DNA from: Rufibacter latericius
Lineage (GTDB): Bacteria; Bacteroidota; Bacteroidia; Cytophagales; Hymenobacteraceae
Assembly: GCF_003721515.1 (NCBI RefSeq)
Contig: NZ_RJJD01000001.1
Span: 248,001 to 312,000, forward strand
Length of the DNA stretch: 64,000 nucleotides
Direction of reading: 5' to 3'
The first letter of the stretch is position 1. Each line of letters begins with the position of its first letter. Of the stretch, positions 43,424 through 51,425 are shown piece after piece. The notes under the pieces are model-generated. The model was given only the letters and a program-made list of their open reading frames with translations. It searched no databases and was not told the origin of the DNA. The translations under genes were made by a program, and so were the position numbers.

Positions 43424-44119
43424 TTAAGAAACCGGTTTCAGCGCATTGGTCCTGGCTTGCTTTTCTTGGGGTAGACCCTCATGCTCCAAGCCCCACAGGT
43501 TGAACGCAATTCTGGGATGGCTTCCTGCTTTTCTGGCCAGTTCTGAGGAGAGCAGCGTCATGCGCTCAATGGTGCGGCTGTTTTTGAGCAAACCCGCATC
43601 CAGAATCCGGAAGGGCAACTGCTTCAGCAACTGCATCACCGTTTCTCGGGCTGTCCCGCTGTTGGAGGCTACATAGACGTCGCTCTTCAGGCCTTGCAGC
43701 ACGGGGGCATCAAACACCACCCAGTACGTATTTTTAAAGGCAGTGACCACATGGCTGTCAGGGATAACTTTCTGCAGTTCCTCGGCTGCGGAGGTGTCGT
43801 AAGCGGTGGTGAAATCATCAAAGTTCTCATTGAAGGGATTGGAGATGTCAATGACTATTTTCCCTTCCAGAACTTTTCTGTGTTCCTGCGCCCAGGCCAG
43901 CAGGTCGCTGAACCATAAGGTAGGAATGATAACATCGGCTTGGAGTGCCTCTTCCAGGGGCACTGCCTGTAAGGAAAGGTCCAGTTCTTCAATCACGCTT
44001 TGGGCGTGCGCTATGTCTCTACCAGTGAATATAACCTGTGTTCCATAGGCTCGGTAAAATGTCTTGAGCAGGCCCTTGCCCATGCGCCCAGTGCCAATAA
44101 TTGCTACTTTCATCATCAT
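43424..44119 (-). CDS. NADPH-dependent F420 reductase-like oxidoreductase
   Basis: Encodes 231 aa from the first of three consecutive ATGs (44119, 44116, 44113). A Rossmann motif VAIIGTGRMGKGLL is at the start, followed by GTQVIFTGRD, VIIPTLWFSD, IVIDISNPFN and VVTAFKNTYWVVF. This matches the NADPH:F420 oxidoreductase/NAD-binding domain 2 group, many members of which in non-F420 bacteria act on other substrates. No F420 biosynthesis genes are in view, so the name reflects fold only. It converges with the propeller gene and is divergent from meaB. Confidence 0.8.
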   Translation of the reverse strand: MMMKVAIIGTGRMGKGLLKTFYRAYGTQVIFTGRDIAHAQSVIEELDLSLQAVPLEEALQADVIIPTLWFSDLLAWAQEHRKVLEGKIVIDISNPFNENFDDFTTAYDTSAAEELQKVIPDSHVVTAFKNTYWVVFDAPVLQGLKSDVYVASNSGTARETVMQLLKQLPFRILDAGLLKNSRTIERMTLLSSELARKAGSHPRIAFNLWGLEHEGLPQEKQARTNALKPVS

Positions 44120-44288
44120 GCAATAGTTTGTTTGTAATAAGATAAGCCAACTCATGCTTAACCCCTATCAGGGTTTGGCTTTGGGAGAATATTTCCCGCG
44201 TGTTTTCCAGGTAGAGGGTTTACCCGGTAAAATCTCCTGCCTTGGGCCGGCTACTTACTGCATCCTGTAATTCTTAGTCGCCCTTTTC

Positions 44289-44327
44289 GTATTTTTCGCG
44301 TACTTTCCTGAAATCAGCCTTAAAACG
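44289..44327. repeat. Intergenic palindrome family copy
   Basis: GTATTTTTCGCG at left (degenerate), core ACTTTCCTGAAAT, right CAGCCTTAAAACG. It ends two bases before the meaB GTG start codon. Confidence 0.6.
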
Positions 44328-44328
44328 A

Positions 44329-45312
44329 GTGCCCAAAAGATTTACCCCAGATGAGTATGCCGCCGGAGTTCTGTCAGGGAACCGGGTACTCTTGAGCCGT
44401 GCCATTACTTTAGTGGAAAGCACCTTGCTTTCAGACCAGGAACTGGCCCATCAGGTCATGGAACAGGTGTTGCCACACGCGGGCAAATCTGTAAGGGTGG
44501 GCATTACGGGTGTGCCCGGAGTAGGCAAAAGCACGTTTATTGAGGCCTTCGGGAATCACCTGTTGGAGCAGCACGGCAAGAAACTGGCAGTGTTGGCCAT
44601 TGATCCCACCAGTCAGCGTACCGGCGGAAGCATCCTGGGCGATAAAACCCGCATGGAAACGCTTTCCTCTAATCCTAACGCGTACATCCGCCCTTCACCA
44701 GCTGGAAAAACCTTGGGCGGCGTGGCCCGAAGTACCCGCGAAAGCATTTTGTTGTGCGAGGCGGCTGGCTTTGACGTTATTTTTGTGGAGACCGTGGGGG
44801 TAGGCCAGTCTGAGACGGCGGTGCACGAGATGGTGGATTTTTTCCTGCTGTTGATGCTGGCCGGCGCCGGCGACGAACTTCAGGGAATCAAGAAAGGCAT
44901 CATGGAAATGGCCGATGCCATTGCGATCACCAAAGCAGACGGTACTAACCTCCACCCTGCCACCAGTGCCCAGGCCGAGTACCAGGGCGCTTTGCACCTT
45001 TTCCCGCTTGGCCCCTCTAAGTGGAGCCCCAAGGTGTCGGTGTGTTCAGCCTTCGAGAAAACGGGGTTGGGTACTATCTGGGAATCGGTGACGGAATATG
45101 TGCAACTAACGCAGCAGAACGGGTATTTTCAGAAACGAAGACAGGAGCAAAACATGCATTGGCTCAAACACAGCATCCGGCAGCAACTGGAAGAACGGTT
45201 CTACCAACACCCGGCGGTGCAGGCGCAATGGACAGCTATTTCAGGGCAAGTGACCCAAGGTCAGAAATCTCCTTTCGCAGCGGCCGCGGAACTGTTTGGG
45301 TTGCTTCCATAA
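44329..45312 (+). CDS. meaB: Methylmalonyl-CoA mutase-associated GTPase MeaB (ArgK family)
   Basis: Encodes 327 aa starting at GTG 44329. A G3E-family P-loop GTPase: Walker A GVPGVGKST at 61-69, VLAIDPTSQRTGGSILGDKTRM (in part the switch region), VETVGVGQSE and the base-specificity motif ITKADG. C-terminal dimerisation helices follow. MeaB gates adenosylcobalamin delivery to methylmalonyl-CoA mutase and protects it from inactivation. It is about 6 kb from mutB rather than adjacent. The palindrome at 44289 runs right up to the start codon, which is unusual for a translation start. Confidence 0.95.
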   Translation: MPKRFTPDEYAAGVLSGNRVLLSRAITLVESTLLSDQELAHQVMEQVLPHAGKSVRVGITGVPGVGKSTFIEAFGNHLLEQHGKKLAVLAIDPTSQRTGGSILGDKTRMETLSSNPNAYIRPSPAGKTLGGVARSTRESILLCEAAGFDVIFVETVGVGQSETAVHEMVDFFLLLMLAGAGDELQGIKKGIMEMADAIAITKADGTNLHPATSAQAEYQGALHLFPLGPSKWSPKVSVCSAFEKTGLGTIWESVTEYVQLTQQNGYFQKRRQEQNMHWLKHSIRQQLEERFYQHPAVQAQWTAISGQVTQGQKSPFAAAAELFGLLP

Positions 45313-45317
45313 AGCTG

Positions 45318-45354
45318 CGTTTCAGGCCTCTTTTCTAAAAAAAACCCTGAAAAG
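45318..45354. repeat. Intergenic palindrome family copy
   Basis: CGTTTCAGGCCT at left, core CTTTTCTAAAAAAA, right ACCCTGAAAAG. It lies between convergent meaB and xerD. Confidence 0.7.
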
Positions 45355-45382
45355 TAGAGACAAAGCGATGCCTTGTCTCCAA
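45354..45382. repeat. Repeat R5 (GAGACAAGGC palindrome), copy B
   Basis: GAGACAAAGC and GCCTTGTCTC pair with a short loop. It resembles 25651-25680. Confidence 0.55.
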
Positions 45383-45396
45383 GCTTGCCCCTCCTT

Positions 45397-46296
45397 TTAA
45401 CTTCTGGGGTGAAATTCCTGAATGATTTGCTTCAGGTAATCACGGTCCAGATGGGTGTAGATTTCGGTGGTGGTGATGGATTCGTGGCCCAGCATTTCCT
45501 GAACAGCGCGCAGATCAGCGCCGCCTTCAATCAGGTGGGTGGCGAAGGAGTGGCGGAAGGTGTGCGGACTGATGCTTTTCTGCAGACCTACTTTAGCTGC
45601 CAGGTCTTTGATGATGTTGAACACCATCACGCGGCTTAGACTAGCGCCTCGGCGGTTGAGGAACACAAAATCCTCCTGGCCTTTTTTGATGGTCTGGTGC
45701 CGGCGCACGCCATCAAGATACAACCTGATATATTTCAAGGCATCTTTCCCGATGGGCACCAACCGTTCTTTATTGCCTTTTCCGGTGATGCGCAGGAAAC
45801 CCAGGTCTTCGTAGAGGTTGCTGATTTTTAGTTCGATGAGCTCGGTGACGCGCAGGCCAGAGCTGTAAAGCGTTTCCAGCATGGCCTTGTTGCGGGTTCC
45901 CTCTGGGGTGCTCACGTTTATGGCGTCAAAGAGAGCGACAATCTCCTCGTAACTGAGCACATCGGGCAGTTTGCGTTGGAGCTTGGGGGCTTCAATGGTC
46001 TCGGTGGGGTCTGCGTTGAGCAGGTCTTCCATGATCAGGAATTTGTAAAAGGCCCTGATGCCGGAGATAGTGCGGGCCTGCGAATGGGAAGTCATGCCCA
46101 GGGTATTGATCCATTCCAGAAATCCGCGCAGGTGGTGGGCTTCTACGGCTAGCGGACCGATGTTCTCATTGGTGACTTCAAAATACTGCACCAGCTTACG
46201 GACATCTCGCAGATAAGCCTCTACAGAGTGACTTGACAGAGATTTCTCCAGTTGGAGATACCCCTGGAATTGGGTAAGACTTACTGACCAGTTCAT
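45397..46296 (-). CDS. xerD: Tyrosine recombinase XerD
   Basis: Encodes 299 aa with the XerC/D layout: an N-terminal SAM-like core-binding domain (1-90) and the catalytic domain with R149 (SSGLRVTE), K173 (TGKGNKE), H245 and R248 (SPHTFRHSF), H271 (LGHES) and nucleophile Y280 (EIYTHL). It resolves chromosome dimers at dif with FtsK. The C-terminal VQEMLGHESITTTEIYTHL is more XerD- than integrase-like; there is no prophage or integron context here. No dif site was recognised nearby. Confidence 0.92.
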   Translation of the reverse strand: MNWSVSLTQFQGYLQLEKSLSSHSVEAYLRDVRKLVQYFEVTNENIGPLAVEAHHLRGFLEWINTLGMTSHSQARTISGIRAFYKFLIMEDLLNADPTETIEAPKLQRKLPDVLSYEEIVALFDAINVSTPEGTRNKAMLETLYSSGLRVTELIELKISNLYEDLGFLRITGKGNKERLVPIGKDALKYIRLYLDGVRRHQTIKKGQEDFVFLNRRGASLSRVMVFNIIKDLAAKVGLQKSISPHTFRHSFATHLIEGGADLRAVQEMLGHESITTTEIYTHLDRDYLKQIIQEFHPRS

Positions 46297-46387
46297 TATT
46301 GGGGGAGGTAAAAACTAAATATAGCTAAATCCTTATTAATTACAAGTATAGGTAAAAGGATATAGCTACCCAAAGGTAGTTATTCCG

Positions 46388-46395
46388 TACATTTG
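46388..46395 (+). promoter_or_regulatory. Putative -7 element of aroQ
   Basis: TACATTTG, an exact match 49 bp before ATG 46444. It makes the upstream candidate start at 46393 impossible on this transcript. Confidence 0.55.
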
Positions 46396-46443
46396 GTCAT
46401 GACCCAGGCGCTAAAATTTAGGCACCTCCCAAACCACACAACT

Positions 46444-46902
46444 ATGAAGATTCTTATACTTAACGGTCCAAACCTAAACTTATTAGGTCGCCGGGAAAAA
46501 TCTATCTATGGATCCCGCTCTTTTGAAGACTATCTGGAGAAGGACCTCATCCCCGCCTTCCCCGGTTTAGAGCTGGAGTACTTCCAATCAAACATTGAGG
46601 GAGGGCTCATAGACAAACTGCATGAGGTGGGTTTCAGCTACCAGGGCATTGTCTTCAACGCCGGGGCGTACACCCATTCCAGCCTGGCGTTGGCAGATGC
46701 CATCGCCGCAATTGAAACCCCGGTGATTGAGGTGCATATCTCCAACGTGTTCGCCCGCGAGGCCACCCGGCACGTGACCTACATTGGCGGACGGTGCGTG
46801 GGCAGCATCAGCGGTTTTGGGTTGGAAAGCTATCGGCTTGCCTTGCAGTACTTTGAGCGGCAAAAGCCTAATAAGGTAGGATTTACATACACCAAAGCGT
46901 AA
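46444..46902 (+). CDS. aroQ: Type II 3-dehydroquinate dehydratase
   Basis: Encodes 152 aa from ATG 46444, which gives the exact family N-terminus MKILILNGPNLNLLG. The longer frame from 46393 would begin inside the promoter. Catalytic residues visible: R17 area (GRREKSIYG), Y22 in the flexible lid, N72 in VFNAGAYTHSS, and H98 in EVHISN. It dehydrates 3-dehydroquinate to 3-dehydroshikimate, the third step of the shikimate pathway. It is divergent from xerD. Confidence 0.97.
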   Translation: MKILILNGPNLNLLGRREKSIYGSRSFEDYLEKDLIPAFPGLELEYFQSNIEGGLIDKLHEVGFSYQGIVFNAGAYTHSSLALADAIAAIETPVIEVHISNVFAREATRHVTYIGGRCVGSISGFGLESYRLALQYFERQKPNKVGFTYTKA

Positions 46903-46950
46903 CCAGCGTACGTTTTTCCCGTGTAGGTCATTTCAGCGGGGCCTGCATGG

Positions 46951-46993
46951 GCTTACTTTTGGCCGATTTTCTGAAAAACACCCCTAAAACACG
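46951..46993. repeat. Intergenic palindrome family copy
   Basis: GCTTACTTTTGGCC at left, core GATTTTCTGAAAAAC, right ACCCCTAAAACACG. Confidence 0.7.
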
Positions 46994-47058
46994 GGTTACT
47001 TCAGAAATTCCAATTTTCCGCTGACCTACGCTACGTTCCACCACTATGCTCTCTGCCC

Positions 47059-48120
47059 ATGCTTAATTTCTATCCGGGTCCGTCTAAAGTACACCCCGAG
47101 GTGCGCGACTACCTGACCATGGCTTATGACGAAGGAATGCTCAGTATTCCGCACCGCGGCGAACGGTTTGTGCTGATGATGCGGGAACTGGTGGCTTTGC
47201 TTCGGTTAAAACTGAATATTCCGCAGGATTACTATATATTCTTCACCTCCTCGGCCACCGAGTGCTGGGAGATCATTGCCCAGAGCCTTACCCCAAACAA
47301 GAGTCTGCACCTGTACAATGGGGCGTTCGGGGAGAAATGGTACGAGTATGCCAAGCGCCTGAAGCCAGACTGCTACGGACAGGCCTTCGGACTGGAAGAG
47401 GTGCTGGACGTGCCCAACCTTCCGGTAGAGGATGACACCGACGTGATCTGCGTGACTCAGACCGAGACCTCCAATGGTACCCAGGTGGGCATGAACACGC
47501 TTCTGAAACTGCAGAACCAGTTCAAGGACCCGTTGCTGGCCATTGACGCCACCTCCAGCATGGCCGGCCTTAACCTGAAATTCATCCGGGCCGATATCTG
47601 GTTTGCCTCGGTGCAGAAGTGTTTTGGGTTGCCCGCCGGCATGGGCGTGCTGGTCTGCTCGCCGCGCACCATTCAGCGGGCCAAAGGCATCAACGAACGG
47701 AAGCATTACAACAGCCTGGTGTTTATGCACGAGAAGATGCTGAACTACCAGACTACGTTCACGCCCAACGTGCTCAACCTGTTCCTGCTCAAGAAAGTAC
47801 TGGAGAAACGGCCGCTGATTAAAAACGTGGACCAACTGTTGGTGCAGCGTGCGCAGGATCTGTACACGTTTTTTGAGGAATTCATGGAAATGGACTTGTT
47901 GGTGGAGAACCCCGAGGTGCGTTCCCCTACCGTGATCGCCGTCAAAGGAGCCGACCGCTGGGTTCAGGAAGCCAAGCGCATGGCCGCCACACAGGGCATT
48001 ACGCTGGGCAACGGATACGGCCCCTGGGCCAAGAACACCTTCCGGATCGCCAACTTCCCCGCCATCTCTGATTCTGAATATGAGACGCTTCGGAATTTCA
48101 TTTCCGGGCAATATCACTAA
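47059..48120 (+). CDS. Class V aminotransferase, SerC-like
   Basis: Encodes 353 aa of the PLP fold-type I class V group. The N-terminus NFYPGPSKVHPEV is typical of phosphoserine aminotransferase and alanine-glyoxylate aminotransferase. The PLP lysine is K187 (ASVQKCFGLPAG), the aspartate is in AIDATSSMAG, and the phosphate cup includes TSSATECWEI. It may make 3-phosphoserine or another amino acid from a 2-oxo acid; length and motifs do not separate these. marC-like follows 36 bp downstream, so they may be co-transcribed. A long antisense frame across this gene is a codon-usage shadow. Confidence 0.87.
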   Translation: MLNFYPGPSKVHPEVRDYLTMAYDEGMLSIPHRGERFVLMMRELVALLRLKLNIPQDYYIFFTSSATECWEIIAQSLTPNKSLHLYNGAFGEKWYEYAKRLKPDCYGQAFGLEEVLDVPNLPVEDDTDVICVTQTETSNGTQVGMNTLLKLQNQFKDPLLAIDATSSMAGLNLKFIRADIWFASVQKCFGLPAGMGVLVCSPRTIQRAKGINERKHYNSLVFMHEKMLNYQTTFTPNVLNLFLLKKVLEKRPLIKNVDQLLVQRAQDLYTFFEEFMEMDLLVENPEVRSPTVIAVKGADRWVQEAKRMAATQGITLGNGYGPWAKNTFRIANFPAISDSEYETLRNFISGQYH

Positions 48121-48156
48121 TTTCGCGGGACGAACCTTAAACCGCAGCCCCAGCAC

Positions 48157-48729
48157 ATGCCCCATTTCAGTTTCAAAGAGATTGTTTCCGTTAGCCTGAT
48201 TCTTTTCGCCATCATTGATATTCTGGGGTCTATTCCCATCATCATTCAGTTGCGACAGCGCGAAGGCATCATCCAGTCTGAGAAGGCGACCCTGGTGGCG
48301 GGTGTTCTGATGATTGTGTTCCTCTTCCTGGGCGATGGGATTCTGCGGCTCTTCGGGATTGATTTCGCTTCCTTCGCGCTGGCCGGGGCTATCATTATTT
48401 TTCTGATGGGCATGGAGATGGTGCTGGGCATTCACTTGTTCCATTCCAACCCCGAGGTGAAAACCGGTTCCATCGTGCCTTTGGCTTTCCCGTTGATTGT
48501 AGGGGCCGGCACCATGACCACGCTCCTTTCGTTACGCGCCGCTTACGCGTTGCCAAACGTGTTGGTGGGCATCCTGCTTAACCTCTTGTTTGTGTACATT
48601 GTGTTGAAGAGTTCTAACTGGCTGGAGCGCAAACTGGGTCAGAACGGTACCGAGGTCCTCCGGAAGGTTTTCGGGGTGATTCTGCTGGCCATCGCTATCA
48701 AACTTTTCAAAACGCACGTGAGCATCTGA
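48157..48729 (+). CDS. MarC/UPF0056 family membrane protein
   Basis: Encodes 190 aa with six hydrophobic segments (about 8-28, 42-62, 68-88, 105-125, 133-152, 168-188). Family landmarks are FAIIDILGSIPI near the start, AGAIIIFLMGMEMVLG, and PLAFPLIVGAGTMTTLLSL in the centre. MarC proteins are inner-membrane proteins of unestablished transport function; the old link to multiple antibiotic resistance was not confirmed. The palindrome at 48732 begins 2 bp after the stop codon. Confidence 0.92.
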   Translation: MPHFSFKEIVSVSLILFAIIDILGSIPIIIQLRQREGIIQSEKATLVAGVLMIVFLFLGDGILRLFGIDFASFALAGAIIIFLMGMEMVLGIHLFHSNPEVKTGSIVPLAFPLIVGAGTMTTLLSLRAAYALPNVLVGILLNLLFVYIVLKSSNWLERKLGQNGTEVLRKVFGVILLAIAIKLFKTHVSI

Positions 48730-48731
48730 TG

Positions 48732-48771
48732 CTGTTTCAAGCGTGATTTTACAAAAGCAGCCCTGAAACAG
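48732..48771. repeat. Intergenic palindrome family copy
   Basis: CTGTTTCAAGCGT at left pairs at the outer part with GCCCTGAAACAG at right; core GATTTTACAAAAGC. A T-rich stretch follows (GGCTGCTTTTTC), so it can terminate the marC transcript. Confidence 0.8.
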
Positions 48772-48861
48772 AAGGCTGCTTTTTCTTTTTCTACGAAGCT
48801 GGCTTTTACCTTGGGCAACCTGCGGTGGCTTCTCTGCATCTACAGAGAAAACAGCCATCGT

Positions 48862-49686
48862 ATGAAACCCATCTTCTTGCTTTTCCTTCTCTTAGGTTCT
48901 TTTATCTCCCAGGCACAACGCCTCCAGGGCAGCATCACAGACCAACAAGCCCAACCGCTGGGATACGTGAACATTGGCGTGGTAGGCAAAGATGTGGGCA
49001 CGGTTTCCACCGCCAATGGCACCTTCACCATTACCTTTCCGGCCGAGTTTGAGGAGGAAACGGTGCAGGTCTCGGCTATCGGGTACGCCACCAGAACCTG
49101 GAAAGTAAAGGACTTCAGGCAGCAGTTCAGCGAACCTGATGCCGTAATCTCCTTGAAGGAACAAGCCGTTGCGCTGCAGGAAGTGGTGGTTCGGCCGCGG
49201 AAATACGTGACCAAGGTGGTGGGCAATACCACTACCTCTAAAACAACCTCGGCGGGGTTCAAGAGCAACAAATTAGGTTCTGAGGTGGGCATCGCCCTGA
49301 AGATCAAGAACCCTTCCTTCCTGGAGAAAGTCACCTTCAACATCGCGCACAACCAGTATGACACGCTTTTCCTCCGGATCAACGTGTACCGGATGACCAA
49401 AGAAGGCCCGGAAAACAACCTCCTGCGGGAACCGATTTATCTGAATGTGGCCAAAAAAGAGATTGGCGATGGCGTTTCCCTGGACCTGCGCGACCGCAAC
49501 ATCTACCTGGAGTCTGATGTGTTGGTTTCGCTGGAACTGGTGCGTGATCTGGGGAACGGCGGTTTGAACTTCAGTGCCGGCATCTTCAACAGCGACTGCT
49601 ACGTGAGGAGCACCAGCCAAAGCACCTGGGAAAAACTTCCGCTGATAGGCCTGGGCTTTAACGCGACTATCAGTTACGCAAAGTAA
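48862..49686 (+). CDS. Secreted protein with CarboxypepD_reg-like domain
   Basis: Encodes 274 aa from ATG 48862, chosen because the signal peptide KPIFLLFLLLGSFISQAQ follows. Residues about 20-100 form a carboxypeptidase regulatory-like (CNA-B/TonB receptor plug-adjacent) beta sandwich: LQGSITDQQAQPLGYVNIGV, GTVSTANGTFTITFP and VQVSAIGYATRTW. The remaining 170 residues are beta-rich with no named domain (FLRINVYRM, DVLVSLELVRDLG). It lacks a TonB-dependent receptor barrel, so it belongs to the short soluble members of this group. Function unknown. Confidence 0.82.
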   Translation: MKPIFLLFLLLGSFISQAQRLQGSITDQQAQPLGYVNIGVVGKDVGTVSTANGTFTITFPAEFEEETVQVSAIGYATRTWKVKDFRQQFSEPDAVISLKEQAVALQEVVVRPRKYVTKVVGNTTTSKTTSAGFKSNKLGSEVGIALKIKNPSFLEKVTFNIAHNQYDTLFLRINVYRMTKEGPENNLLREPIYLNVAKKEIGDGVSLDLRDRNIYLESDVLVSLELVRDLGNGGLNFSAGIFNSDCYVRSTSQSTWEKLPLIGLGFNATISYAK

Positions 49687-49726
49687 AAGTATCGGCAAAC
49701 GTCTCTCGCCAAAGATTTTATCTTTT

Positions 49727-49767
49727 CCCGATTATGACCCGTTTTAGGAAAACAGGCCATAATCGGG
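49727..49767. repeat. Intergenic palindrome family copy with substituted arms
   Basis: CCCGATTATGACCC at left pairs with GGCCATAATCGGG at right, around the family core GTTTTAGGAAAAC. Arms differ from the consensus but remain complementary, and TTTT follows. Confidence 0.85.
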
Positions 49768-49860
49768 ATTTTGCTTGATGGCTGTTTGGTGAACAATCTG
49801 GTACCCAAAAAGTGATTTATGCTGAAATACTATGCAACCAAGCTCCTACATTTGTAGTTT

Positions 49861-49868
49861 TATCTTTG
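49861..49868 (+). promoter_or_regulatory. Putative -7 element of the histidine kinase gene
   Basis: TATCTTTG, an exact match, 91 bp before the ATG at 49959. Confidence 0.5.
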
Positions 49869-49958
49869 CCTTTTCCGTACTCTGCAAATAACCTTCCCAA
49901 CAAAAGGCCCATACTGAACTAGGTAAGAGAATAAACTGAGAATACATTTACCTGTATT

Positions 49959-51215
49959 ATGAACGAAACAACGTATGGGAAGTCAGATCGGCAAGATGCC
50001 CCCGCCCCCACGGCTGACAGACTTGCGCAACTAGAGGCAGAAAATCAACTTTTGCGCACCCAGATAAGCCAATTACAAGAAGAGAAATCGGCTTATCAAT
50101 TGCAGCGTGAAGCGGAGAATGCCCTTACCCAGAGGTATGAGGAAAGCCAATCTCGGTTTAAAAGCATTTTCTACCAATCCAAGCTGGCCAATAAAATCAT
50201 TGCGCCAGACCTGAGGGTGATCCAGATCAATGAGGCCTTGCAGAAAATGCTTGGGTACAGTGAAGAAGAGATAATTGGTACCAGAATCACGGAGTATGCC
50301 CACCCAGATTTTATTTCTCATTGGCGGGAGTTACAGGAAAACCTCTGGACCAGGCAAATCCCATCCTTCCAGATTGAGACCTGCCTGGTGAGAAAAGACG
50401 GAACCCCTTTTTGGTGCCAGGTAACCTCCATTCTGTTCAAAGACCAGGGCAAAACGTTAGGCTATACCATCATTGATGATATCACTGAGCGGAAGCAGCT
50501 AGAACTGGATCTGAAAAAGCTTTATGATAAGCAGGAAACCATTATGCACATGGTGGCCCATGATCTTAAAAACCCGCTCATCAACATTCAATTAGCCGTT
50601 GACTTACTGAAAGAGAACCTGGAACAGGTGCTGCTAAGCCACCAGGAAGAGCAGGCAGAATGCTTTGACCTTCTTGGCCTGATTTCAGAAACCTCTGAGA
50701 AAATGTTCGCCCTCATCCATGATTTACTTTTCATTGGCGAGTTAGAAATACTAGAGGCTTTTGAAGAAACCAACCTGAATTCTTTTATTCAGCACCAGTT
50801 ATCTTTTCTTGGCGCGGCTGCCAAGAAAAAGGGAATCAAGGTTGTTTTCCAAGCCCCTGAAACGCCTTTCTTTGTCCACCTCCACCGCGAAAGGTTCAAG
50901 CGGTTGTTAGACAACCTGCTTTCCAACGCCGTGAAGTTCACCCCAGCCGGAAGCGGTGAAATCAACATCTCCCTGAAAAAGGCTGATCAAGGCGTCTTGC
51001 TGCAAGTAACTGATACGGGAGTAGGAATTCCTGAGAATTTACAACCCACCGTATTTGACAGGTTCACCAAGGCAAGCAGGCTTGGTACCGAGGGAGAACC
51101 CACCACGGGATTAGGCCTTTACATTGTCAAACAAATTGTAGAGCTACACAAAGGGCAGATCTGGGTAGAAAGCCAGGAGAATGTAGGCACCTCCTTTTTC
51201 ATTCAATTGACCTGA
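49959..51215 (+). CDS. PAS-domain sensor histidine kinase
   Basis: Encodes 418 aa, cytoplasmic (no membrane segment). An N-terminal coiled coil (about 20-60, heptads rich in L, E and Q), a PAS domain with PAC tail (about 65-178, ending TIIDDITERKQ), then HisKA with phospho-acceptor H201 in VAHDLKNPL, and HATPase_c with N box (NLLSNAVKF), G1 (DTGVGIP) and G2 (TTGLGLYIVKQI). No response regulator gene is adjacent, so it is an orphan kinase. The PAS domain suggests a small-molecule, redox or oxygen cue, not predictable from sequence. Confidence 0.93.
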   Translation: MNETTYGKSDRQDAPAPTADRLAQLEAENQLLRTQISQLQEEKSAYQLQREAENALTQRYEESQSRFKSIFYQSKLANKIIAPDLRVIQINEALQKMLGYSEEEIIGTRITEYAHPDFISHWRELQENLWTRQIPSFQIETCLVRKDGTPFWCQVTSILFKDQGKTLGYTIIDDITERKQLELDLKKLYDKQETIMHMVAHDLKNPLINIQLAVDLLKENLEQVLLSHQEEQAECFDLLGLISETSEKMFALIHDLLFIGELEILEAFEETNLNSFIQHQLSFLGAAAKKKGIKVVFQAPETPFFVHLHRERFKRLLDNLLSNAVKFTPAGSGEINISLKKADQGVLLQVTDTGVGIPENLQPTVFDRFTKASRLGTEGEPTTGLGLYIVKQIVELHKGQIWVESQENVGTSFFIQLT

Positions 51216-51278
51216 AGAAGTTGTATTTCCTTCCATTAACCAATTCCTTATCCGGTAGAAAATAACTGGCCTGCCGTT

Positions 51279-51316
51279 TGTTTCAGGCCTATTTTCCCCA
51301 AAGTAGAAGCAAAACA
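51279..51316. repeat. Intergenic palindrome family copy, degenerate right arm
   Basis: TGTTTCAGGCCT at left, core ATTTTCCCCAAAGT, right AGAAGCAAAACA. Confidence 0.6.
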
Positions 51317-51395
51317 GAATCGGGGTGATTTGTCGGAAAAAAGCATCCCTTAAAATATTCTCAGCCCATAACACCGCCGCTTGCGCCCAGATGGG

Positions 51396-51403
51396 TATTT
51401 TTG
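51396..51403 (+). promoter_or_regulatory. Putative -7 element of rnhA
   Basis: TATTTTTG, an exact TAnnTTTG match. Transcription would start near 51409, about 17 bp before the proposed TTG start at 51426, and inside the longer open frame. Confidence 0.55.
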
Positions 51404-51425
51404 CGGAAGACTAACCCATTCCATT

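Noticed and set aside
45397-46296. XerD gene as a phage or integron integrase
   Set aside because: Length and C-terminal motifs fit housekeeping XerD, and no phage, attachment-site or cassette features are nearby.
47206-48444. 412-codon minus-strand open frame across the class V aminotransferase gene
   Set aside because: It lies antisense to a gene with complete PLP motifs and runs into the marC gene; its composition (H, Q, G rich) is that of a codon-bias shadow.
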